This document shows positions 7,765 through 15,667 of a DNA stretch of 34,374 nt, one piece after another. Position 1 is the stretch's first letter, and every line of letters begins with the position of its first letter. This DNA is from Polaribacter sp. (GTDB lineage: Bacteria > Bacteroidota > Bacteroidia > Flavobacteriales > Flavobacteriaceae). Location of the stretch: assembly GCA_028343155.1 (NCBI GenBank), contig JAOLXX010000019.1:1-34374 (forward strand). Direction: 5' to 3'. The position numbers and the translations under genes were made by a program. The notes below the pieces were generated by a model, which had not been told where the DNA came from, did no database searches, and saw nothing but the letters and a program-made list of their open reading frames with translations.

Positions 7765-7800
7765 AAAAGGCTTATCTCACGATAAGCCTTTTCGCTTTTT
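7765..7800 (+). terminator. attenuator terminator before trpE
   Basis: AAAAGGCTTATC (7765-7776) and GATAAGCCTTTT (7781-7792) form a perfect 12-bp stem with loop TCAC. It is followed by CGC and five T residues (7796-7800). It lies 125 bases before trpE, so it is conditional. Confidence 0.85.
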
Positions 7801-7925
7801 AAAGCCTTTTGTGCTTATAAAATTAGGGAGCTTGCACAGCGTTTATCGAAGTGAAGAAATCTTTTTATCAACAAACAGATTGTTAAGCAAATCAAAGATT
7901 TGTTTCGCAATAACATAAATGAAGA

Positions 7926-9317
7926 ATGAAAAAAATACAGTTTAAAACAATTTTTAAAACGAAGATGGCAGACACAGTTACTCCAGTAGGGCTGTACTTG
8001 CGTTTTAGAGATGCATATGCAAATACGCTTTTATTAGAGAGCTCAGACTATCATAGTAAAGAAGAGAGTTTTTCTTTTATTGCAATTGAGCCTGTGATTT
8101 CTATCAAAGCAGAAAACCATTATTTGAATTTTTCTCATCAAGGAGTTCTGTTAGAGAGTCAAGAAATTGGAAGAAATTTCAATACGATTTTTAAAAGCTA
8201 CAGTGAAACCATCGCATTAAATTGTCCAGCAGCATTAAAATCATTCAACGGATTGTATGGGTATACCACTTATGATTCTGTTCAGTATTTCGAAAATATT
8301 GAGTTGAAAGTCAAAGAAGCTCCTTCTGCAATTCCCTTAATGCAATATAGTTTTTATAGATTCATTATTGCAATCAATCATTTTAATGATGAAATGACGT
8401 TGATTGAAAATATTGAAGAAGGAACGAATTCTCGAATTAAAGAGATTCAAACGATCATAGACGCACAAGCATTTAATACCCAAAAATTTGAGGTTCTAGG
8501 GGACGAAACTTCCAATGTGAAAGGAGAAGAATTTATTGAATATGTAAGAAAAGCAAAATCGCATTGTAAAAGAGGCGATGTTTTTCAATTGGTTTTATCA
8601 CGTCAATTTCAGCAAAAATTTAAAGGCGATGAATTCAATGTATACAGAGCATTACGTTCTATAAACCCGTCACCTTACTTGTTTTATTTTGATTATGGTT
8701 CTTTCAAATTGATGGGGTCTTCCCCGGAAGCACAAATTAAAATTTCTGAAGGAAAAGCGACGATCAACCCAATTGCGGGAACGTTTAGAAGAACTGGAGA
8801 AATGGCTGAAGATATCAAGCTCGGAAAGAAGTTGTCTGCAGATAAAAAGGAAACAGCAGAACATGTTATGTTGGTAGATTTGGCGCGAAACGATTTAAGC
8901 AAACATGCAGATAATGTTGTTGTAGATGTTTTTAAAGAAGTACAATTTTTTAGTCACGTTATTCATTTGGTTTCTACGGTTTCTGGAAAGTTAAAAGGAG
9001 ATCCAATAGAAATTGTTGGCGATACTTTTCCAGCCGGAACTCTAAGTGGTGCACCAAAATATAAGGCAATGCAGTTGATTGATACTTATGAAAATCAATC
9101 GCGCGGATTTTATGGAGGTGCCGTTGGAATTATCGGTTTAGACGGTTCCGTAAATTTGGCAATTGCCATTCGTTCTTTTGTGAGTAAAAATAACGTTTTG
9201 TATTACCAGGCAGGCGCAGGAATTGTTATTCATTCCGACGAAGAAAAAGAATTACAAGAAGTAAATAATAAGTTAGCGGCGTTAAAAAAAGCGTTGATTT
9301 TGGCAGAAAATATTTAA
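7926..9317 (+). CDS. trpE: anthranilate synthase component I
   Basis: A 463-residue chorismate-using enzyme. With the glutaminase TrpG it converts chorismate and glutamine to anthranilate, the first committed step of tryptophan synthesis. Residues 35-39 (LLLES) match the Trp feedback-binding motif of TrpE and distinguish it from PabB. Catalytic-domain motifs are PIAGTFRRTGE, EHVMLVDLARNDLS and FPAGTLSGAPKYKAM, and the end has QAGAGIVIHSDEEKELQE. Length is usual for the family. The ATG at 7926 gives the expected N-terminus; another ATG at 7919 is out of frame. It is the first structural gene behind the Trp attenuator, so it should be controlled both by attenuation and by product inhibition. 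Confidence 0.96.
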   Translation: MKKIQFKTIFKTKMADTVTPVGLYLRFRDAYANTLLLESSDYHSKEESFSFIAIEPVISIKAENHYLNFSHQGVLLESQEIGRNFNTIFKSYSETIALNCPAALKSFNGLYGYTTYDSVQYFENIELKVKEAPSAIPLMQYSFYRFIIAINHFNDEMTLIENIEEGTNSRIKEIQTIIDAQAFNTQKFEVLGDETSNVKGEEFIEYVRKAKSHCKRGDVFQLVLSRQFQQKFKGDEFNVYRALRSINPSPYLFYFDYGSFKLMGSSPEAQIKISEGKATINPIAGTFRRTGEMAEDIKLGKKLSADKKETAEHVMLVDLARNDLSKHADNVVVDVFKEVQFFSHVIHLVSTVSGKLKGDPIEIVGDTFPAGTLSGAPKYKAMQLIDTYENQSRGFYGGAVGIIGLDGSVNLAIAIRSFVSKNNVLYYQAGAGIVIHSDEEKELQEVNNKLAALKKALILAENI

Positions 9318-9489
9318 GTAAATAAAGTTTGAAAAGTATAAAGTTTTTAAAGTTAGGTGCTTTATAAATTATTTAATCATTCAATTTTTTAATAAAAATA
9401 TGAAACGAGCATGTTAAAAGCATTATCACCCAAAGGAATGATTAATAGCGAACAGCATGTGTACTTAAAAAAACAATAAATATAAACAC

Positions 9490-10086
9490 ATGAAAATATT
9501 AATTTTAGATAATTACGATTCGTTTACCTACAATTTGGTTCACATGGTAGAAAAAATTACAGGAATTTTTCCTACTGTTTTTAGAAACGATGAAATCAGT
9601 ATTGAAGATGTCAATTATTACGATATGATTATGTTGTCTCCAGGGCCTGGAATTCCAGAGGAGGCAGGCATCTTAAAAGAAGTGATTAAAACCTATTCAG
9701 GAATTAAACCAATTTTTGGAGTTTGTTTGGGTTTGCAGGCAATTACAGAAGTTTTTGGTGGTGAAATTATCAATTTAGAAGCTGTTTTTCATGGAGTTGC
9801 AACAAAAATGACGGTAACGGACAAAAATGCGACTATTTTTAAAGAAATTCCAGAAACATTTTTAGCAGCACGGTATCATTCTTGGGCAGCAACCGATGAA
9901 GGGTTTCCGGAAGAAATACAAGTAACAGCAAGAGATGAAGCCGGTTTAATTCAGGCAATTGAGCATAAAGTGTTTCCAATTTCAGCCGTTCAGTTTCATC
10001 CAGAATCAATTTTAACAGATGTTGGAGAGCAATTGGTGAGAAATTTTATAAATTCTCATCTCAATCTTTCCAAAAGGAAGGGTTAG
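9490..10086 (+). CDS. trpG: anthranilate synthase component II (glutamine amidotransferase)
   Basis: A 198-residue class I glutamine amidotransferase that supplies ammonia to TrpE. The start MKILILDNYDSFTYNL, the oxyanion-loop region SPGPGIPEEAG, nucleophile Cys79 in GVCLGLQ, and the His170/Glu172 pair in QFHPES are all present. The last residues NLSKRKG are encoded by a REP-like palindrome that overlaps the stop codon, so the C-terminus may have been lengthened by repeat insertion. It is separated from trpE by 172 bases with no recognisable gene. Placement in the trp operon favours TrpG over PabA, although one protein may serve both pathways. Confidence 0.95.
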   Translation: MKILILDNYDSFTYNLVHMVEKITGIFPTVFRNDEISIEDVNYYDMIMLSPGPGIPEEAGILKEVIKTYSGIKPIFGVCLGLQAITEVFGGEIINLEAVFHGVATKMTVTDKNATIFKEIPETFLAARYHSWAATDEGFPEEIQVTARDEAGLIQAIEHKVFPISAVQFHPESILTDVGEQLVRNFINSHLNLSKRKG

Positions 10087-10190
10087 CCAGTTTGGAGTCA
10101 AAAGAAAATAGTAGTTTCCTACGTATGCAGGAATGACAAGTATAAAAATATGAATTGAGTTTTTCCCTTTTTGGGGAAATTAAAAGGGGA
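10065..10190 (+). repeat. REP-like palindromes between trpG and trpD
   Basis: Three short palindromic segments lie close together. CTTTCC-AAAA-GGAAGG runs over the trpG stop. TTCCT (10116-10120) pairs with AGGAA (10129-10133) and is followed by ATGACAAG. TTTCCC (10162-10167) pairs with GGGAAA (10174-10179) before AAAAGGGG. They resemble extragenic palindromes scattered in flavobacterial genomes, but copy number cannot be judged from this window. Confidence 0.4.
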
Positions 10191-10192
10191 TT

Positions 10193-11182
10193 ATGAAAGC
10201 AATTTTAAACAAATTATATAATCACGAAAGGTTATCAAAATCTGAAGCAAAAAAAATCTTAATAGATATTGCTGCAGAAAAATACAATGACGCACATTTA
10301 GCGTCATTTATGACTGTGTTTATGATGCGTCCTATAACTGTTGAAGAGCTTTCTGGTTTTAGAGACGCATTGATAGAACTCTCTATAAAAGTAGATTTAT
10401 CTGCTTATAATACCATTGATATTGTAGGTACTGGAGGTGATGGGAAAGATACGTTTAATATTTCCACTTTAACTTCATTTATCGTAGCAGGAACAGGACA
10501 AAAAGTAGCAAAGCATGGTAATTACTCTGTCTCTTCTCAATCGGGTTCTTCCGATATGTTAGCAAGTTTTGGTTATGAGTTTACCAATGATGAAAACGTT
10601 TTAAAGAAACATTTAGAAAAAGCTAATATTTGTTTTTTACATGCGCCAAAATTTCACCCGGCAATGAAGGCGGTTGGTCCAACAAGAAAAGCATTGGCCT
10701 TAAAAACCTTCTTTAACATGTTAGGTCCTTTGGTCAATCCAGGTTCACCAAAAAACCATTTATTAGGCACTTTTAATCTAGAAATCGCACGTTTGTATCA
10801 TTATATTTTACAAGAAGAAGATATCAATTACGGTATCATTCATGCATTGGATGGGTATGATGAAATTTCATTGACAAGTGGCTTTAAGTTCTTTACGAAA
10901 AACGGAGAGCAAATTATAAATCCTGAAGATTTAGGACAAAAAAGAATTCAACAGTCCGCTATTTTTGGTGGAAATTGTGTGGCGGATGCTGCAAAAATTT
11001 TTAAAACTATTATAGAAGGAAAAGGAACAGAAGCACAAAACAATGTGGTGCTAACAAATGCAGCCTTTGCCCTAAAAATAGTGAACGAAGCAACGTCTTT
11101 TGATACTGCTTTTGAGAAAGCGAAAGATTCACTTTTTGGTTTAAAGGCAAAAGAATGTTTGCATACTTTAATTGAGAGTTAG
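10193..11182 (+). CDS. trpD: anthranilate phosphoribosyltransferase
   Basis: A 329-residue enzyme that transfers phosphoribose from PRPP to anthranilate. The PRPP-binding motif GTGGDGKDTFNIST (residues 79-92) and the anthranilate-site motif KHGNYSVSSQSGSSD (from residue 107) are intact. Later landmarks are HPAMKAVGPTRKALALKTFFNMLGPLVNP and the H-A-L-D-G-Y-D-E segment. Length and gene order (E-G-D-C-F-B-A) are those of flavobacterial trp operons. No sign of damage. Confidence 0.96.
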   Translation: MKAILNKLYNHERLSKSEAKKILIDIAAEKYNDAHLASFMTVFMMRPITVEELSGFRDALIELSIKVDLSAYNTIDIVGTGGDGKDTFNISTLTSFIVAGTGQKVAKHGNYSVSSQSGSSDMLASFGYEFTNDENVLKKHLEKANICFLHAPKFHPAMKAVGPTRKALALKTFFNMLGPLVNPGSPKNHLLGTFNLEIARLYHYILQEEDINYGIIHALDGYDEISLTSGFKFFTKNGEQIINPEDLGQKRIQQSAIFGGNCVADAAKIFKTIIEGKGTEAQNNVVLTNAAFALKIVNEATSFDTAFEKAKDSLFGLKAKECLHTLIES

Positions 11183-11280
11183 AAATTACGAATTATGAAA
11201 AAGGATATTCGTTAAGAAATAGAGCGTTAAATAATTGAATTAGATAATTTTTTAATCATTCAATCTTTAAATAATAAAAA

Positions 11281-12032
11281 ATGACAATTTTAGATAAAAT
11301 AATAGCATTTAAAAAGAAGGAAATTGCTAAGATCAAAGCAGAGGTTCCTGTTAAGAAACTAGTGGAAAGTCCGAATTTTGACACTCCTACTTTTTCATTG
11401 AAAAAATCTCTGCTAGAAGTTGGTTCTACAGGAATTATTGCAGAATTTAAAAGGCAATCACCCTCCAAAGGAATTATCAACGACCAAGTAACGATTGCTG
11501 AAGTGACCAATGGGTATTTGGATGCAAATGTTGCTGCGCAATCCATCCTGACGGACACTTCTTTTTTTGGTGGCACTATGGCAGATTTGATGGAAGCGAG
11601 AGTTATCAATAAACAAAAACCAATCTTAAGGAAAGATTTTATTGTTGATGGTTTTCAAATAGTGGAAGCAAAAGCAATTGGTGCGGATGTAATTTTGTTA
11701 ATTGCTTCTTGTTTAACTACTGAAGAATTAAAGAATTATGGAAATTTGGCAGCAGATCTAGGTATGGAAGTTTTATATGAAGTGCATACTCAAGAAGATT
11801 TAGATAGAATAAATGATTTGGACCATAAAATAATTGGAATTAATAACAGAAATTTAAACACTTTTGAAGTTGATTTAGAACATTCAATCAAATTAGCAGG
11901 ACAAATTCCGATCCTAGAGTTATTTCAGGATTAAAAGAATATGGATTTCAAGGTTTTCTAATTGGTGAAAATTTCATGAAGGAAGAAAATCCTGGAGAAG
12001 CGTGTCAAACTTTTATCAATCAAATTCGTTAA
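11281..12032 (+). pseudogene. trpC: indole-3-glycerol phosphate synthase, broken by internal deletion
   Basis: TrpC closes the ring of CdRP to give indole-3-glycerol phosphate. The first part (217 codons, stop at 11932-11934) carries most active-site residues: IIAEFKRQSPSKG, LRKDF, LYEVHTQEDL and IGINNRNLNTF. After LAGQIP it turns into nonsense (ILELFQD) and stops. In another frame, from 11910, the missing C-terminus continues as DPRVISGLKEYGF, then GFLIGENFMKEENPGEACQTFINQIR, ending at 12032. Between the two parts the family normally has about ten more residues, including the ESG(I) strand with a catalytic Glu and a phosphate-binding Ser; these codons are absent. The lesion is therefore a small deletion plus frameshift, which should inactivate the enzyme. 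A deletion of this size is less easily explained by a homopolymer read error, but an assembly fault is possible. Confidence 0.85.
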
Positions 12033-12040
12033 AAGCCCTT

Positions 12041-12065
12041 ACTAACCTTTTCAAAGGAAAGGAAC
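12041..12065 (+). repeat. REP-like palindrome after trpC
   Basis: CTAACC followed by the palindrome CCTTTTCAAAGG and then AAAGGAACT. The same layout (CTAACC plus a CC/GG palindrome) appears in inverted form at the end of trpG (10065-10086). This suggests copies of one short extragenic repeat. Confidence 0.35.
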
Positions 12066-12123
12066 TCTTACTCTTGAGAAATTAAGTTGAAACGATTAAA
12101 TAAATAATTAAACCCTTTTCATA

Positions 12124-12825
12124 ATGAAATTGAAAGTTTGTGGAATGAAATATGTAAATAATATCCAAGAAGTTGTAAATTTGCAACCTGATTATTTGGG
12201 GTTTATTTTCTATGAAAAATCGAAGAGAAACTTTGAAGGTATCATTCCAGAGCTCCCGAAATCTGTAAAAAAAACAGGTGTTTTTGTAAATGAACATTCT
12301 GAGATTGTCATTTCTTTGGTAGAGGAATATCAATTAGATGCACTTCAGTTACACGGAGACGAGTCTGTAATGTATATAAAAGAGTTACAAAGCCAGTTAG
12401 CAGAAAGAAACGCTTTATTTATTGAAGAGAACAAGCATCAAAAAAAGAAAAAAAACAAACACGATATAGCAAAGGATAAAATTGAAATTATTAAAGTATT
12501 TGGAATTAAAGATGCATTTAATTTTGATGTTTTAGAACCTTACTTGGAGGTGGTAGATTATTTTTTATTTGATACAAAAGGAAAAGAAAGAGGTGGAAAT
12601 GGAGTTCAATTTGATTGGTCAGTTTTAGATAGCTATCCGTATAAAGTTCCTTTCTTTTTAAGTGGAGGAATTGGTTTGAAAGAGCTAGACAGTGTGCGGT
12701 TATTTCTAGATAAGGAAGCTTCTAAATATTGCTATGCATTGGATGTTAATAGTAAATTTGAAATTGAACCAGGAAAAAAAGACATCGCAGCATTAAAAGA
12801 GTTTAAACAACGCTTAACTGTTTAA
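12124..12825 (+). CDS. trpF: phosphoribosylanthranilate isomerase
   Basis: A 233-residue TIM barrel that isomerises phosphoribosylanthranilate to CdRP. The general base Cys6 (KVCGMK) and general acid Asp150 (LFDTKG) are visible, with LQLHGDE and the phosphate-binding LSGGIG. Residues about 92-119 are a charged, Lys-rich insertion (HQKKKKNKHD) absent from most TrpF proteins, which are nearer 200-210 residues. It probably extends a surface loop. It is a stand-alone TrpF, not fused to TrpC. Confidence 0.95.
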   Translation: MKLKVCGMKYVNNIQEVVNLQPDYLGFIFYEKSKRNFEGIIPELPKSVKKTGVFVNEHSEIVISLVEEYQLDALQLHGDESVMYIKELQSQLAERNALFIEENKHQKKKKNKHDIAKDKIEIIKVFGIKDAFNFDVLEPYLEVVDYFLFDTKGKERGGNGVQFDWSVLDSYPYKVPFFLSGGIGLKELDSVRLFLDKEASKYCYALDVNSKFEIEPGKKDIAALKEFKQRLTV

Positions 12826-12869
12826 TTATTCAAACGAAATAACAGTTACGCGATTACACATTAATAAAT

Positions 12870-14054
12870 ATGAAATCAAAATTTCACCCAGACGAAAACG
12901 GATATTTTGGACAATATGGAGGCGCATTTATTCCGGAATTGTTACACCCAAATGTGAAGGAATTAGCAGATAATTATATCCAAATTATTGAGTCTGATGA
13001 GTTTCAAAAAGAATACAAATCTTTATTAAAAGATTATGTTGGTCGTCCAACACCCTTGTATTTAGCAAAACGTTTGTCAGAAAAATACGGCGCTACTATT
13101 TATTTGAAACGAGAAGATTTAAATCATACTGGAGCCCATAAAGTAAATAATACAGTGGGTCAAATTCTCATTGCAAAGAAACTAGGGAAAACAAAAATTA
13201 TAGCAGAAACAGGCGCGGGTCAACATGGAGTTGCTACAGCAACAGTTTGTGCACTGATGGGCTTAGAATGTACTGTTTTTATGGGCGAAAAAGACATTGT
13301 ACGTCAATCACCAAATGTTGCTAGAATGAAAATGTTGGGAGCAAAAGTAGTGCCTGCAATTAGTGGTAGTAAAACCTTGAAAGATGCTACAAATGAAGCC
13401 ATCCGTTATTGGATTCAGAATCCAGAAACGTTTTATTTAATTGGTTCAGTCGTGGGACCACATCCACATCCAGATATGGTTGCACGTTTACAAGCGATCA
13501 TTTCTGAAGAAATGAAATGGCAATTAAAAGAGAAAACAGGTAAAGAAAACCCCGATACAATTATTGCTTGTGTGGGTGGAGGAAGTAATGCCGCTGGTAC
13601 TTTTTATCATTATTTAGATGATGAAGATGTGGAATTGATCTCTGTCGAAGCCGCTGGATTAGGAGTGAATTCTGGGGAAAGCGCAGCCACTTCTCAATTA
13701 GGAGAAGTAGGAATTATCCATGGAAGTAAAACGATTTTAATGCAAGATGAGTATGGACAAATTTCGGAACCTTATTCTATTTCTGCAGGTTTAGATTATC
13801 CGGGGGTTGGGCCATTACACGCTTTTTTATGTGAAACCAAACGAGCAAAATTCATGAGTGCAACTGACAAAGAAGCATTAGATGCTGCTTTTGAATTAAC
13901 GAAGATTGAAGGAATTATTCCTGCCTTAGAAACGGCACATGCTTTGGCTGTTTTACCGAAAATTAAGTTCAAAAAAGACCAAGTTGTCGTTGTCAACTTA
14001 TCGGGTAGAGGAGATAAAGATTTAGAAATTTATATTAAACATTTAGAAGTATAA
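12870..14054 (+). CDS. trpB: tryptophan synthase beta chain
   Basis: A 394-residue PLP enzyme that condenses indole with serine. The PLP lysine is Lys91 in HTGAHKVNN, the catalytic Glu is in AETGAGQHG, the PLP phosphate loop is GGGSNAAG, and the C-terminal NLSGRGDKD is present. Length and motifs are those of TrpB1, the form that pairs with TrpA. The stop overlaps the next ATG by one base (TAATG), so translation of the following DUF3050-like gene is probably coupled to trpB. Confidence 0.97.
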   Translation: MKSKFHPDENGYFGQYGGAFIPELLHPNVKELADNYIQIIESDEFQKEYKSLLKDYVGRPTPLYLAKRLSEKYGATIYLKREDLNHTGAHKVNNTVGQILIAKKLGKTKIIAETGAGQHGVATATVCALMGLECTVFMGEKDIVRQSPNVARMKMLGAKVVPAISGSKTLKDATNEAIRYWIQNPETFYLIGSVVGPHPHPDMVARLQAIISEEMKWQLKEKTGKENPDTIIACVGGGSNAAGTFYHYLDDEDVELISVEAAGLGVNSGESAATSQLGEVGIIHGSKTILMQDEYGQISEPYSISAGLDYPGVGPLHAFLCETKRAKFMSATDKEALDAAFELTKIEGIIPALETAHALAVLPKIKFKKDQVVVVNLSGRGDKDLEIYIKHLEV

Positions 14055-14842
14055 TGAACGCAAAAATTTTATTTATAGAAAAAGAACTCGCGCCGATATT
14101 AAAAAAATTAAATGGCCATAGTTTATACAAAACTCTAACATCAGTTAAAGATATTAAAGTTTTTATGGAATCTCATGTATATGCAGTTTGGGATTTTATG
14201 TCCTTATTAAAAGCATTGCAAATTAATTTAACCACTGTTGCCATTCCTTGGGTTCCAAAGAAAAACTCCAATCTTGTTCGTTTCATAAACGAAATTACTG
14301 TTGCAGAAGAAAGTGATATAGACAAAGACGGAAATTGTAAGAGTCATTTTGAAATGTATTTGGATGCCATGAAAGACATGGATGCAGATACTGGTGCTGT
14401 TTTAGCATTTACAAATCAAATAACCAATATCCATTCTGTTCAAACTGCTTTAGAGAACAGTTCAGAGTTAGAAGCTGTTAAGAATTTCGTTGGGTATACA
14501 TTTGAGGTTATTAAAGCAAATAAGCCACATGAAATTGCAGCTGCTTTTACTTTTGGTAGAGAAGATATTATACCAGAAATGTTTTTAAAAATTGTTGCTG
14601 AGGCTTCTGTAAATAGTTCAGAGAATTACGATAATTTTCTATACTATTTAAACAGGCATATAGAATTAGATGGAGATGAGCACGGACCACTTTCGTTGCA
14701 AATGATTGAAGAGTTGTGTCAGGATGATCAAGAGAAATGGAATGAGGTTCTAGTGGTCGCAAAAGCAGCGTTACAAGTTCGAATTGATTTATGGAGCGGG
14801 ATTGAAAAACAGCTTCTTCAACCTAAAGAACAGCTAGTCTAA
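14054..14842 (+). CDS. DUF3050-like protein inside the trp operon
   Basis: A 262-residue soluble, mostly helical protein with no signal peptide. It resembles the DUF3050 family, which I recall as having a haem-oxygenase-like helical fold. Conserved-looking features are ESHVYAVWDFMSLLKALQ near residue 40, NEITVAEESD, HFEMYLDAM, AFTFGREDIIPEMF, and NRHIELDGDEHGPLS near the C-terminus. The scattered His/Glu residues (HxxxxWD, EE, HFE, E-x-x-x-D-x-D-E-H) are compatible with a diiron or haem site of the haem-oxygenase-like oxidase type, but this is inference. Position is the strongest clue: it overlaps trpB by one base and lies one base before trpA, so it is made together with tryptophan synthase and follows the Trp attenuator. 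Its reaction is unknown to me. Confidence 0.75.
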   Translation: MNAKILFIEKELAPILKKLNGHSLYKTLTSVKDIKVFMESHVYAVWDFMSLLKALQINLTTVAIPWVPKKNSNLVRFINEITVAEESDIDKDGNCKSHFEMYLDAMKDMDADTGAVLAFTNQITNIHSVQTALENSSELEAVKNFVGYTFEVIKANKPHEIAAAFTFGREDIIPEMFLKIVAEASVNSSENYDNFLYYLNRHIELDGDEHGPLSLQMIEELCQDDQEKWNEVLVVAKAALQVRIDLWSGIEKQLLQPKEQLV

Positions 14843-14843
14843 T

Positions 14844-15608
14844 ATGAAAACACTAGAAAAAGTATTAACAAAAAACAAGCAATTATTGTCTATTTATTTT
14901 ACCTGTGGCTATCCAAAATTAAACGATACTGCCAAAGTAATTACTGCATTAGAAAAGAGTGGTGTAGATTTTATAGAAGTAGGTTTACCTTATTCAGATC
15001 CTTTAGCAGATGGCCCAACAATACAAGATAGTAGTCAAAAAGCCCTAGAAAATGGCATCAATTTAGACATTGTTTTTGAGCAATTATTAGCGATTAAAGA
15101 CACCAATAAAACCCCTTTAGTTTTAATGGGGTATTTAAATCAGTTACTAAAATATGGTGAAGATAAGTTTTGTAAAAAAGTAGTTGAATGTGGTATTGAT
15201 ACTTTGATTATTCCGGACTTACCCATGGTTGAATACGAAAATCATTATCAAGAACTCTTTGATAATTATGGAATTACAAATGTGTTTTTAATTACGCCAC
15301 ATACCTCAGAAGAAAGAATCAAAAAGATCGATGCCTATACAAAAGCATTTATTTATGTGGTAGCATCTGCTTCAATTACAGGTGCAAAAGGAGAAATATC
15401 TAACAATCAAATTGCTTATTTTGAAAGAATTAAGGAAATGAATTTACAAAGTAAATTAATTGTAGGTTTTGGTATATCAGACAGACAAACTTTTACTACC
15501 GCATGTGAGTATGCGAATGGAGCGATTATAGGTTCTGCTTTTATTAAGAATATAGGAGAGAAGGGTGTTGCACAAATTGATGCTTTTATCAAACCAATCA
15601 TATCTTAA
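14844..15608 (+). CDS. trpA: tryptophan synthase alpha chain
   Basis: A 254-residue TIM barrel that cleaves indole-3-glycerol phosphate to indole and glyceraldehyde 3-phosphate. The catalytic pair is present: Glu45 in FIEVGLPYSDPLADGP and Asp56 eleven residues later, matching E. coli Glu49/Asp60. The loop-6-like ASITGAKGE and phosphate-site GFGISDR are intact. It is the last gene of the operon and is followed at once by a very strong hairpin. Since its substrate is the TrpC product, the broken trpC upstream should leave it without substrate unless another TrpC exists. Confidence 0.96.
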   Translation: MKTLEKVLTKNKQLLSIYFTCGYPKLNDTAKVITALEKSGVDFIEVGLPYSDPLADGPTIQDSSQKALENGINLDIVFEQLLAIKDTNKTPLVLMGYLNQLLKYGEDKFCKKVVECGIDTLIIPDLPMVEYENHYQELFDNYGITNVFLITPHTSEERIKKIDAYTKAFIYVVASASITGAKGEISNNQIAYFERIKEMNLQSKLIVGFGISDRQTFTTACEYANGAIIGSAFIKNIGEKGVAQIDAFIKPIIS

Positions 15609-15659
15609 AAATTATAAAAAAAGCGAAACTGAACAAGTTTCGCTTTTTTTATAATTTTT
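15607..15659 (+). terminator. strong bidirectional terminator between trpA and fkp
   Basis: A perfect 24-bp stem (15607-15630 with 15636-15659) with the 5-base loop GAACA. The GC core is AGCGAAACT/AGTTTCGCT, flanked by A and T tracts, so it can end transcription from both sides. The 5' arm starts within the trpA stop codon. The converging gene on the minus strand ends at 15668. Confidence 0.92.
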
Positions 15660-15667
15660 ATATTTGT

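Larger units (their letters stand above)
7682..7800 (+). promoter_or_regulatory. Trp-responsive transcription attenuator
   Basis: Strand 1 (7717-7724), just after the Trp codons, pairs with strand 2 (7730-7737) over 4+3 bp with one mismatch. Strand 2 (7733-7738, GTGAGA) can instead pair with 7775-7780 (TCTCAC), which invades the arm and loop of the terminator. The terminator is the 12-bp hairpin at 7765-7792. A ribosome held at TGG codons masks strand 1, frees strand 2 and opens the terminator. I recall a 'Bacteroid-trp' leader RNA motif described upstream of trp genes in this phylum; this is probably a member or relative. Confidence 0.78.

Noticed and set aside
7733..7918. 61-codon ORF starting with GTG before trpE
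   Set aside because: It covers the attenuator stem and the trpE leader, starts directly after the leader-peptide stop, and its product has no recognisable features.
9411..9479. 22-codon ORF between trpE and trpG
   Set aside because: No amino-acid run, no hairpin with a T tract after it, and no similarity to a known leader; probably chance.
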